Source: Nectonema munidae
Taxonomy: Eukaryota > Nematomorpha > Nectonematoida > Nectonematidae
Assembly (NCBI GenBank): GCA_030549495.1
Contig: JAUIRK010000991.1
Span: 248,001-312,000 of the forward strand
Direction: 5' to 3'
DNA: 64,000 nucleotides
A model generated the notes under the pieces. It made no database searches, had not been told where the DNA came from, and worked only from the letters and a program-made list of their open reading frames with translations. This document shows positions 1 through 10,262 of this stretch, piece after piece (the first letter of the stretch is position 1; every line of letters starts with the position of its first letter). The translations under genes were made by a program, and so were the position numbers.

Positions 1-1195
1 AAACTTTATATGAGACGCTCAAAAGTTAACAAATCCGTTTGCAGTGGGACGAATCTACTCTTCCAGGTAATGAAGCTTTTGGCGTATGTCCGTTTCATTA
101 AAGATGGAAAAGTTTCACAAGAATTTTTTTGCTGATGAAATTGAAATTAAAAGCGAATCAATTTTCAATAAAGTTTATGCGTTTTTCAAAGAAAAGGAAA
201 TTCCTTTGAGTAATATCGTTGCTTGTTCAACTGATGGAGCTCTAGCCTAATGTGAAGACATAACGGTTTCCTTACTTTTCAAAAAAAACGTTCCCAATTG
301 TCTCAAGGTTCACTGTGTTATTCATCACCAGCACTTAGTTGCAAAAAACTTGAATAAACGTCTTCATAAATCTCTTGATAGCAATATATCAACAGTGAAC
401 AAAATAAAATGTAATTCTCTTAACTCGCGATTATTTCGTCAACTTTGCAAAGACAACAATGAAGAATTTGATCGCCTTCTTCTACACACCGAAGTACGGT
501 AGTTATCAAGAGGAAATCAGGTTTACCCTCTATTAGAGACCACCATAACTTTTCTCAGAGAAAATAAATGTGCTTCGTTAAGTGATGAGCTCATAGCTTA
601 AAAAAAGTGATGTGGTTTATTTGACAGACCTGTTCACTATATTTAACGAGCTAAATTCCCGACTGCAAGGATCTGAGGTAAATCTCATCAAGACAAAATC
701 TGTTATTTGTGCATTCATTGATAAACTCACTTTTCAGACAAAATATTGGTCGTGGAGAGCTTTCCCAATTTTCAAATTTGAATATGCTCAAAAAAGACTT
801 GACGTTTGATTGTCCTACAATAAATGATCTCCTTGTTTTATTGTGAGCCAATACCTGTCCGGCTCATCAATCCTTTTCTTTAGATACAACAGATGAAACT
901 AATTGTGAAATGCAAGAAGAATTGATTCTCTTAAAAAATGACTTCGAGTTGAAGCCTCTCTTCAAACAATCATATCAAACCTCTTGGATTCAACCTTGCA
1001 TTCCTGAAAATATTCCAAAATTATGAGAAAAAATAAAGTTTTTTTTCATTGCTTTTCCTACTGAACGCAATTTCGTTATAACACAGCTTCTCGGCAGACA
1101 AAGAAATCGTTTGCAAATCCTTCTCAGCAGCATAGAACCAAATATAGAAGCCTTAGCAAATAAACATCAAACTCATCCATCGCATTGAAAAATTA
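1..1195 (+). mobile_element. hAT transposon remnant, SCAND3/ZBED5-like transposase
   Basis: Pieces in changing frames match the second half of a SCAND3/ZBED5-type hAT transposase. In order they are a stretch around STDGA, the VHCVIHHQHL segment with its His pair, LNSRLFRQLC, FNELNSRLQG at about 630-680, and the C-terminal dimerisation region (FFIAFPTERNF, then RNRLQ, ending at NKHQTHPSH near 1187). Several stops and frameshifts break it. The 5' part with the BED finger lies outside the window, and I see no terminal inverted repeat at the 3' side. It is an old, dead DNA transposon. The family is clear; the exact limits are not. Confidence 0.8.
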
Positions 1196-1405
1196 AAAAA
1201 ACATATCAGTCAAACTTGTATAAACCGAAGTTCAAGTAAACAGAAGATTATTTTCGGTTTAGACAACATTTCGGTTTATAGAAGTCTTCGTAAAAACTAA
1301 GTGAAACATCCCAAATTACACATTCATTTTAAAGTACCCATGATATATAGAATTGTAAATTTCAATATATATTGATAAAAAGCTCATCATAAACTTTATT
1401 CAAAT

Positions 1406-1885
1406 TTATTTTTTAATAAAAAAATAGTCATTTAAAGTTTTTTGTTTACTTTTGAGTTTTTTTTTCACTAACTCTAATTCAGCGTCTTGTAAAACTTTTG
1501 AGGCATTTTCGTACATCGATAACATTGAAGTATTTAAAGCAAAATTTTTTACAGTTTTCATCATTGAAATCACATCTTCAATCGTGATTGTATTTTCTGG
1601 AGCAGACTCTTGGCAACTTAAGCTTGATATTGAGCAATTTTCTCTTTCTAGATGATCATCTAAAATAACTCTCTCCCAGTCAGAAGAATCATTTTCAATG
1701 TGAGCATTTTTGTCAATATCAATATATTCTTGTAAATTTATATCACCTTCAACGATTTCAGAGACCATTAATGAAAGATCTTGTACATCTTTTTCTATTG
1801 AGAAGTTTTGTTCGGAAGAAGTTTCACTTATGAATCCGCAAAGTTGAAAACAAGAGGTAATAGTTGAAGCTCTAACTGCTATCAT
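1406..1885 (-). pseudogene. C-terminal fragment of a Tigger/jerky-like transposase
   Basis: This 159-codon open frame begins near ITSCFQLCGF, which resembles the segment (typically NCFRKCGF) found after the DDE domain in Tigger/jerky transposases. An acidic tail and a lysine-rich C-terminus ending DYFFIKK follow, as usual for the family. No catalytic residues are present. The first ATG lies inside a 120-bp duplicated block (1876-1995), so the start is probably an artefact of the deletion. It lies inside the inverted repeats of the element at 1207-2385. Confidence 0.65.
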
Positions 1886-2156
1886 ATTGCATACTAGTAA
1901 ATATATTCTTGTTCAACTTTTAGTGCAACCATCTGTGTTATCTCATAAATACATACAAATACTAAAACAAAAGAGAAACAATTCTTATTACTTTTATAAC
2001 TGTTATGTTATGATGATGCATGGATGATAATAAGTACTGTTATCATATTGCACACTAGTAAATATATTCTTGTTCAATTTTTAGTGCAACCATCTGTTTT
2101 ATCTCATAACTACATACAAATATTAAAACAAAAGAGAAGCAATTCTTATTACTTTT
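1876..2156. repeat. Direct duplication, two ~120-bp copies 160 bp apart
   Basis: Positions 1876-1995 and 2036-2156 are near-identical. Both run from a tatcatattgca start through tgcaaccatctg to attcttattactttt. The unit-to-unit distance is 160 bp, with about 40 bp of different sequence between. The duplication lies wholly inside the Tigger derivative, so it arose within the element. Confidence 0.85.
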
Positions 2157-2399
2157 TGCATAAGCTCAAGACTTAACAAACTCTTAAGCCTATTTCGATT
2201 TTCACAACATTTTTTACCATTACGAAACCTGTAATGTTTTTGATTCGCTTTTCAGAATACGCAAGTTTCGGTTTTTAGAAGGCAATATATACATTTTATC
2301 AATGGAAGAAGTCGGTGCCACTCTTAAGTTACGGTTTTAACAAGTTTTCGGTTTACTCAAGTTTCGGTTTGGACAAGTTTGACTGTATTTAAAAATCTA

Positions 2400-2940
2400 C
2401 AAATAAATTTAATTTTTTTGTAGGAGAGTGGTTATAATGAAAAAAAGAATATAAATTTATGAGGTTAATTATTGAGAAAAATTTAGTAAAACACATCTTT
2501 TTATCTTTTCTCTTTTTTTTTAAGTGAACTTATTAAAGCGCAATCAAAAATCTTTATTTTTTGAGGAATCAAAGTGAAATTATAAGAAAAATTTTATAGT
2601 GTGTATTTTCATAATGTATAGTTTCAGCCCCTCCCCAAAAAATTTTGGTTAGCGCGGGCTCTGTGGAAAAAATTTTTAAAGCGAGTCTGACAATATCCAT
2701 TATTTGATATAAAATTGTAACGATTGAAAACTATTTTTCTCACATTTAAAAACAAACAAATTTTTATTTTTGCTAAATATTTGGTATATTGATGGAACTA
2801 AATTTTTACCAAATATCTCTATGATTAATTTGAATAGCTGAACTTTGGTATCATGAAAAAGGTTCTGAATATATTGAACTTATATTCCGCTAAAACTAGT
2901 TTCTAATGAGATAAAATAGAATTATTTTTAATTTAACTCT
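2400..2940. other. AT-rich spacer with a short dispersed-repeat tail
   Basis: I see no gene. Positions 2626-2670 hold a pyrimidine-rich run followed by GCGCGGGCTCTG (2652-2663). The same word, in the same orientation and after a similar C-rich/A-rich lead, recurs at 52758-52772. It is probably the end of an unnamed dispersed repeat. Confidence 0.4.
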
Positions 2941-2947
2941 AAATACA

Positions 2948-3072
2948 AATTAGAGAGAAGAGAGCTGAATGAGATAGGAAAGCTTAAACAAGAGAAGAGA
3001 GCTTGAGTGAAAGAAGAGAGCTTGAATGAGAGAAGAGAGATTGAATGAGAGAAGAGAGCTTGAGTGATTGAG
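2948..3072. repeat. Minisatellite, ~21-bp unit
   Basis: About five to six imperfect copies of a purine-rich unit close to gagagaagagagcttgaatg follow one another. The unit varies at the aat/agt position. No reading frame of note runs through it. 3073-3465 has no recognisable gene. Confidence 0.8.
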
Positions 3073-3465
3073 TTTTAGCAGAGAAAGCGGAAGAGAAAAA
3101 CAGAGGAGACAGAAAAAAAAATAGAATCACTGTGACAGAAGAACATGAGAAAATCTAGTGGATCATCAACATTTGTTTGCTCAAAAATATTACAAGGAGA
3201 CACTGTGATAAACAATGCTTACTTTGTGTGGATATTGAAACAATGGATTATTATTATTATATAGCTCTCACATCGCTTGTAAAATATTTTTGATAGGAAT
3301 TTCAATTCAGGTCATTTTCTTTTTGACCAATTTGGATTTTGCTTGAATGGTAAAAGTGAAGCAATTACACTAACATCAAGACTATGTCTGTACACTCAAC
3401 GTTCGATTAAAAGAAAGCTCGAAAACTCTGGGGAAAATAAAAGAAGGCAGTGCTACTCCAAAGAA

Positions 3466-4870
3466 CACAAATGTCAAAAAAGAAGAAAGTATTATAAGTC
3501 AAAATATATAAAAAGGATTTTATATTTTTGCTATATAACGATTTTTTGAAAAAATTTTACAAACTAATTTTCAAGCACATCACTAATTCAATTGCCACTT
3601 CCAGAAATTTTTTAACCGTATTAACAAAAACGTAGTACAGAAATAAAATAAGCATAGTCGATTTGGTATAAAAACACATATTTGATGTAAAATTTGAATC
3701 AATATTTTTGTGGACAAATTTTAGGGCTAAATCTCACATTTGATTGATACTTATAGGTATTTTCAAATCCCAAATGCAATAAAAATTAAGTCTATAAATG
3801 AATCCTAGCATGGTTGATTTGATCTAAATCATATATTTCATTTAAAAATAGAGAGAATTTTTATGGATATAGTTTTCAGACGTAAACCGCATATTTGATG
3901 GACATTGACAGATATTTTATAACCTCTAATGCGAAAACTAATTTCAGAAGTAAATCTACCATGGTTGAATTGTTATAAAAACATATATTTCATGTAAAAT
4001 TAGAGATAATATTTGTGGAGATAGTTTTCAGACGTCGAAAAAGTACTTCTACATTTGAAAATTGAATTAAAAAATGAAACCAGCATGATCGATTTAGTAT
4101 AAAATTTGAATGAATGTTTTTGGCGACAATTTTTAGAAGTAAACCACAAATTCGATTAACACTTATTGGTATTTTCAAATCCTAAATGTAAAAAATGAGT
4201 CCAGAAATGAAACCAGCATGGCCGATTTAGTACAAAACATACATTCCACGTAAAATTTGAACGAATTTTTTGGAGACAATTTTTATAAGTAAACCGCAAA
4301 TTTGATTTTATAGGCATTTTCAAATCCTAATTGTAAAAATGAAACCAGCATGGCCGATTTAATATAAAAGCTTATATTTTATGTAAAATTTAAATGAATG
4401 TTTTTGGAGACAATTTTTAGAAGTAAACCGCAAATTTGATTAACACTTTATAGGTTTTTAAAAATCCCACACGTAAAAAAGGAGTCCAAAAATGAAACCA
4501 GCATGGCCAATTTAGTATAAGAACATATATTTTATGTAAAATTTGAAGGAATATTTTTAAATATAATCGACCAAAATTTTAGTTGACATTTTCTAAAAAT
4601 TAGACGTGATTATTGAAAAAATTAAAAATATAAAGTGTTATGCGTTCAAAACTTTACATAATTATAAATTTACAAGGTAGTATATAATAGTATTAAGGTT
4701 AACTACAGATAATGTCAAAATTTTGTTGAAAAATGTTCCATTTTTGACATGAGAGGATCATTCTACCACAATGAAAATGGTATCAAAAGATGTAGCTAGC
4801 GATTTTACTAAGTCACGAAATTGGAAAGGATATAAGCCAATTTTGTACAATTAATTTAAATATTAAAAGC
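3466..4870 (+). repeat. Dispersed repeat with tandem core, copy A (7 monomers)
   Basis: A unique-looking head (3466-3640) and tail (about 4550-4870) flank a core of seven diverged monomers of about 125-155 bp. The monomers are anchored by variants of catggccgattt near 3652, 3806, 3957, 4081, 4213, 4347 and 4498. Head and tail match copy B at 47360-49040 in the same orientation; copy B has only three monomers. A reverse-oriented, more diverged copy C lies at 17500-17930. No coding capacity is seen. A head-tandem core-tail plan fits several non-autonomous Helitron-like or satellite-bearing elements, but I cannot assign a class. Confidence 0.75.
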
Positions 4871-5152
4871 ACTAGGCGTCGGATCGGATATTTTCCCTTC
4901 GAGTCCCCAGCTCTGTCCATGAATATAGTTATACTTTCTAATGCTTTTCTAACTTTTTTTGTTCAATAAATGTCAATATTTGTTCAAAAGAAATCAATGA
5001 CTTTTCTTGCATAATGTTTGTGTGCATATAGCATAAGATACAAAAAAATTAAAACAAGGCATAGAAAAATTAAGAAACTTTTACTACTCGAATTTTTCAG
5101 TAAAAAAATCATTTATAAGAATAGTTATGTAAAAGTTTGAGGTATTTTCTGA

Positions 5153-7075
5153 TTAAATTAGTCTTATGCCAAATTTTCTGTCTAACTCCTCCAGGTTGTA
5201 ACCTAGGCTCTGGTATCCACCAATTAAATCACCGGTCGCATCGGAAATGCTTTTGACTGTAGTTTTAGAGTGTTTCACAAATTCTTTTTTCAGGAATAAG
5301 GAATGAAGATAATCGTACACACCCATCGTGGCTGCAAATTGCGGAGAAGAGCGAAAAACTCGCGCCAAACTTCCTTTCCATAAAGCACCAAGGCCTTCTT
5401 CTAAAATAATCTTTCTAAAGCAATCGACAACTCCAGTGTACGTAGTTTGACCAGCCCGAGCGGCAACTTGTAATCGTGTTTTAACGACATCAGCTGGGGT
5501 CATTAGACCAGCAGCTGGCGCGCCTGCAATCAAGCCAGAAGCAAAATTAATACAACTTTCACTTTGCCATTTCTTTTGGTATAAGAAATACATTTTACAG
5601 TGAGCGTATAAAGGGAAAAATATGGCAGAAAACGGAATGTCACGCAAAAAGCAGGCACGTGATCCTTTGTACAAACCCGTGAAACCAAGTTCCTTCATAA
5701 CATTCACAGCATTGATTTTTGAAGCTTGACCTCGTACCTCTCCGGCCACCTGTAGCCGAATTTTAATGATTTCTATAGGATTAGTGAACATGACTTGAGA
5801 AGCACCAGCACAACCACCTGCAACAACTTCACACCATTTAGAAATAGAGGCGTCTGACTTATTTTGGCGAAACAAATCTCTAACGAGATCGTTAGTTGTT
5901 AGTTTTATTGCTTTTTCGGGAGCAACGCCCATAATTTGAGGCAAAAGTCCTTTATAAAAGCCCAAAACACCCTCATGTTTCAAAACTTTTTGGAAACAAT
6001 GAAAAGAATTTTTGTACATAACTTCACCAAATTTATGAGATTTTCTTTGATTCTGCATCCGCGTTTTGACCAAGTCTATCGGATACACAAATGTAGCTCC
6101 ACAACCACCAGCCACACTCCCAAGTAAAAATCGAAATGAATTATCGATCAAAGAATCAAAGATGGATGAATGAGGTGCCTCTAAAGAAGGGGTAAGATTA
6201 ACATCTGAAGAGAATTCTTGAATAACAGACTCATCCAAACATTGACTAGGATTTAGGAGTTTGCAAATTGAAAATAAAACTTCAATTTGACAGAGAGATA
6301 AATTGTCATGATTTTTGGAAATGGTTAAAAATGTGTCTTTATTAATTTCATTACGATTAAAAGTTGATGTATGATTCCTAAAAATTAAATTGACAGTTTG
6401 AAAATTTTCTAAAAGATTTAAAAATGCTTTGTAAAAAGTATAGGCATGAAGATGAGATGTTTCGGCCACAGCGTGTAAATTTTCTTTCAGCCATACAGAA
6501 AGAAATCTTTTTTTCAAAAAATAAATACATTGTACGCTGTCTTCTAAAGAAATAGAACCATCTTCAATGCTACCATTAGAAAGTTTCTTAAAAATTGTAT
6601 CAATATTAAAAGTATAAAAATCTTTTAAAAATTGTGTAAATTCTAAAAATGAAACCTCCTTATCCCTTTTCTTTCCAAAATAAAAATCAAACAAATAGGA
6701 AGAATAGTTAATTGGATAGGATGAAAAAAGTGTAGTTTGGTCAATGACATTTTTAAATTCTTTGAAGGTAATAGAACCAGAATGACTCTGGTCGAACAAT
6801 TGAAAAGCAAGCAAATAAATGGAATCAGGAAGTTTGAGAATAGATTCAAAAGTAGCAAACTCCAAAAATGAAATTTTTTTAGACTTAGAAAAATTTACAG
6901 CAGAACCAATCATATTAGTTAATTTTTCATTTTGATGAAGTTTTAAATAATCTTTAACAAAACATTTATATGACATAAATTTTTCATCATTAATCTGAAT
7001 ATCCGAATATTTGTTGAAGATACTTTTTAAAGAAGAAATATGGGTTTCATTTTTATTTTTTTCGGAAAAAAACAT
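5153..7075 (-). CDS. aralar1: Mitochondrial aspartate/glutamate carrier (aralar/citrin, SLC25A12/13 type)
   Basis: The product is an inner-membrane exchanger of the malate-aspartate shuttle, swapping matrix aspartate for cytosolic glutamate plus H+. The 640 residues have the family layout: an EF-hand domain (about 10-290), three carrier repeats (about 310-595), and the C-terminal helix region ending in a GGY...KFG stretch. The three carrier signatures are PIDLVK (~332), PIEIIK (~433) and PADVVK (~527). R478-D479 sits at the second substrate-contact point, as in amino-acid carriers. The one canonical EF-hand loop is D95-E106. The loop equivalent to the Ca2+ site of human citrin (here N61-E72) has lost its acidic residues. 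The ATG at 7075 has A at -3. The reading frame has no intron, although ATG13 in this window has several. It is either a recent retrocopy or a lineage that lost introns; I see no poly(A) trace or flanking duplication. Confidence 0.95.
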   Translation of the reverse strand: MFFSEKNKNETHISSLKSIFNKYSDIQINDEKFMSYKCFVKDYLKLHQNEKLTNMIGSAVNFSKSKKISFLEFATFESILKLPDSIYLLAFQLFDQSHSGSITFKEFKNVIDQTTLFSSYPINYSSYLFDFYFGKKRDKEVSFLEFTQFLKDFYTFNIDTIFKKLSNGSIEDGSISLEDSVQCIYFLKKRFLSVWLKENLHAVAETSHLHAYTFYKAFLNLLENFQTVNLIFRNHTSTFNRNEINKDTFLTISKNHDNLSLCQIEVLFSICKLLNPSQCLDESVIQEFSSDVNLTPSLEAPHSSIFDSLIDNSFRFLLGSVAGGCGATFVYPIDLVKTRMQNQRKSHKFGEVMYKNSFHCFQKVLKHEGVLGFYKGLLPQIMGVAPEKAIKLTTNDLVRDLFRQNKSDASISKWCEVVAGGCAGASQVMFTNPIEIIKIRLQVAGEVRGQASKINAVNVMKELGFTGLYKGSRACFLRDIPFSAIFFPLYAHCKMYFLYQKKWQSESCINFASGLIAGAPAAGLMTPADVVKTRLQVAARAGQTTYTGVVDCFRKIILEEGLGALWKGSLARVFRSSPQFAATMGVYDYLHSLFLKKEFVKHSKTTVKSISDATGDLIGGYQSLGYNLEELDRKFGIRLI

Positions 7076-7180
7076 TTAAAAAAAATAAATAAAAATAAAT
7101 TATTTACCTGACTACTTAAAGTTATGATAATTAATGATTGTAAACATTTTCATTATTTTTTCGAAACATACTATCATATG

Positions 7181-7435
7181 CAACCCCGTAACTAGAAAAA
7201 TTTTATTGAGGGGTAAATTAAGATTAGAATGGCTAATATTTTCTCTATATCCTGGGTTGTTTTTATCTATAAATTAGTCATTTGTAGAAGAGATAATTCA
7301 TATGTTGATTTATCTAAATTTATAAAATAATTATAATTATATGTGAATATTTTCGAAATTTTGCTAAAATTATTATTAATCTGAAAATTTTAGGGGGTTA
7401 ACTGCCATTCTCGCCCAGGTATGGTTACGGCCCTG
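7181..7435. mobile_element. hAT-type MITE, 255 bp
   Basis: The left end reads CAACCCCGTAAC. The right end, read on the other strand, is CAGGGCCGTAAC. Flanking 8-bp sequences ATCATATG (7173-7180) and TTTATATG (7436-7443) agree at 6 of 8 positions, as expected of an aged 8-bp target-site duplication. It has no coding capacity. It lies just upstream of the aralar start codon. Confidence 0.55.
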
Positions 7436-7439
7436 TTTA

Positions 7440-7810
7440 TATGTAAAATGTACCGATTAATCGGCATCTTTAATATTCAGCTATTTTTCTAGAATCAGTG
7501 ACCAAATCCTCATTGGGAGAATTTTGCAGATTCTTACTGAAGCTTTATTTGAGGTCATTTTAGAGTTTTGCTATATTTTTACCATATTTAATATTTATAT
7601 TAAAATTTCTTAAAAAAGGAAAGATACTATGTAAATTTTCCAGTATCAACCTAATCAAATGGATGGATTTTTGTATTCCATTGATTTAATAGGGCTTCAT
7701 GCAAATTCCTTTATAATTTGCATGAACTTTGGTATAGGTAAACAATTTTCAACTGTTGCTGAGGGAAGATTATGCAAATGCCTGATTTGAATAAGCTACT
7801 TTTATAACAC
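7440..7810. other. AT-rich spacer
   Basis: I see no gene, RNA or clear repeat here. Confidence 0.4.
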
Positions 7811-7814
7811 CTCC

Positions 7815-10050
7815 CACTAAGCTTCTGGTTCATCCGAAAAGCGAATAACGTCGAGAGGGTATTGCCTTGTTCTTCCGCGAAGATCGACGTATTCTTTTGG
7901 GCTATTGTGAAGCGGCTTCAGGTGGTAACTGATCATGTGGCTTTGGATCAGGTATGCCTGGCCTTTCATGAGTAGGTGCGTCTTCGGTGGAAGGGATGTC
8001 CAATCATGGTTCGGCGTCCACGAAGGAACATAAACGTGGTTGTAGCTGCTCTACGTGACGTCTACAGGTGGGTCCACAGGGCTGGACTCGGACATTGTAT
8101 GTTTGCGTACCTTTGTGCATGGTAACAACGGCAGGAACCCAGCGGGCGTCTTTTTCATGGCGTGGACCGAAGTAGAGCGCGTATACAGCGTCCCCAATAT
8201 TGTAGCGATGAGCCAGCTTCGATAAGCTTTTTTTGTCCTTAGGACCTTGAAGCTTCCTTGACTTGCTTTCCTTGAGCAGCATGAGCTGAAGATGGCAGCA
8301 GTACATCGATCTTTGTGCGAATTTGGCGAGAGTTGAGTAGTTCACTTGGTGAATATCCCATAGAGTTGGGCGTTTGGCGATACTGCATTTGGAATTTTTG
8401 CAGCGCTCTTTTCGGAAGAAGCGAGGATTTCCATAGAGCCTGCTTGACAGTTTGGATCAATCGTTCGGCTGCTACATTTGTAGCTGGATGATATGGCGCT
8501 CCGGTGAGATGAGTTATCCCACGTTCTTTGCACAGGACTGGAACTCTCCTGACATGAATGTTGTAGCCTTATCCGTGACCAGTCTATACGGATACCCAAA
8601 ATGTGGAAAATCCTCTTACAGCAGGTCGATCGTCGCTTTTGTTGTAATCAACTGCGTTGAGTGCACACAGAGGTATTTTGAGTATGCATTGACTAGGGCA
8701 AACCAGTTGGATCCTAAAGTTAATAGCATGATCCAAGTCTAGTTGACTCCATGGCTTTTCAGGTAGCATCCAAGGGTGAACCGTTGGCTTAGACAGCTTC
8801 CTCTGCTGCTCTCCGCAAGGAACACAACTCCTGCAGGTGACTTTAATGTCATCTGCAATGTTCCGCCAGTAAACGGAAGTTCGTGCCAGCTGCTTCATGC
8901 GTTCCACCCGAAATGCCCGATGTGGGGCCGATCCAGGACCTTATGACAAGGCATTCGTTGATTACAGCTAGAAAATCGGCAACTTGTCTAAGGCGTTGCA
9001 TTTCACTACCTTGGTCACTTTTCTTTGGAAGCCATCCCTCGAGTTTAAACCGCATGATCGTAGAAATGACTGGACCTTTTGCTGATTCGCATTGAAGGGC
9101 GTTGCTGGATTCCACTTGTCAATTGATGTCTTCAACCAGGCAAACCATCTCGATATCGTCTTTAATTTTCTCGCCATTAAAAATTGGTTCGTTCAACGCA
9201 GGCAGGCAACTCAAAGCATAAGCATTCGAGTGATCCGTGGTTCTCCGGGATTCAATGTCGTAGTCAAACTGATTCAACATTATGGCCCACCGAGCAAGAC
9301 GATTTGCAGCGAGGGTGGGGGTAGCTTTTCCTTCTCCAAACATCGCAATGAGAGGTCGATGGTCCGTGACCAAGGTGAACTTCCCTCCGTAGATGTACTG
9401 CTAGAACTTCTTCAATCCGAAGACGATGGCCAGGGCTTCTTTCTGAATTTAGCTGTAATTCTTCTGAGTTTCAGTAAGAATTTTGGAAACGTTGGAGATT
9501 GGGCGTTCGTTTCCGTCTTGCTAACGATGGAATAGAACAGCACCGATTCCGACGCTGGATGCATCACAGAAAGTTCCGACAGGTAGTGCTGGATTGTAAT
9601 GGATAAGCACATTCTCCGACGACAGGAACTTCTTCGACTTAAGGTATGCGACTTCCTGTTCTTGACACCAGTGTCAAGGTTCGGACTTCTTGGTTAGGCG
9701 GTAGAGCTTCCAAGGACTTGGAGTAGTTTTGATGTATGAACTTGGAGTAGAACTGGAGAGATCCTAAATAGGATTTCAGAGTAGAAATGTTTGTTAGGCG
9801 AGGCATCTTTAAGACATCGTTAACCTTGTTTGGATGATAGCAAATGCCCCAGGTATTCCACGCATGGTTGTGCAAATTTACACTTCTCCAGGCGACATCG
9901 AAGATCTTTTTCATCCAGATGTTGTAGAAGGCGTCGTAGATTGCTGACGTGGTCTTGCGCATCCTTACCGCTGATCAATAGATCATCCAAGTAGACGGTT
10001 TCGCCTGACAGATCTTGTGTCAGTTGATCCATCATCTGTTGAGAGTATTT
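7815..10050 (-). mobile_element. Ty3/gypsy LTR-retrotransposon fossil, pol only
   Basis: Minus-strand fragments match, in order, the end of a reverse transcriptase (about 9640-10035), RNase H (about 9120-9600) and integrase with its zinc-binding and core regions (about 8000-9115). The family looks like the K02A2.6-type gypsy group. The copy is broken, with roughly ten interruptions. It is truncated on the 5' side near 10050, and no LTRs are seen. It is clearly more GC-rich than its surroundings, so it is probably younger than most elements here but long dead. Confidence 0.85.
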
Positions 10051-10262
10051 TCCATTAAATTTTACTCAATAACTAAAAAATTTTATGAAAGATATAGAAT
10101 CGGTTATATTTTATTGTTATTTTTTAATTGTTGAAAAATACAAAATACTTTTTTGTTCATTATCACTGTCTCCCCATTTGGCAATTTCAATTCCTAAAAA
10201 GACATGATTGTTAATTAATTAAAATTTTTACATTTTTCTTTATATATTTTATAATTTTATTA

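Larger units (their letters stand above)
1207..2385 (-). mobile_element. Internally deleted Tigger/pogo element
   Basis: Both ends carry a matching terminal inverted repeat. It begins CAGTCAAACTTGT at 1207, and the same word is read on the minus strand from 2385. The first 30-50 bases of the two ends align well, with the word CGGTTT recurring inside. A TA follows the right end, as expected for a TA-targeting pogo element. The only coding piece is the transposase C-terminus at 1406-1885; the HTH and DDE parts are missing. It looks like a non-autonomous internal-deletion derivative. Confidence 0.75.

Noticed and set aside
5000-5152. Poly(A) tail proving aralar retroposition
   Set aside because: No T-run on the plus strand follows the stop, and no flanking direct repeat was found.
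8239-9535. Plus-strand ORFs opposite the gypsy fossil
   Set aside because: They are antisense shadows of the GC-richer retroelement.
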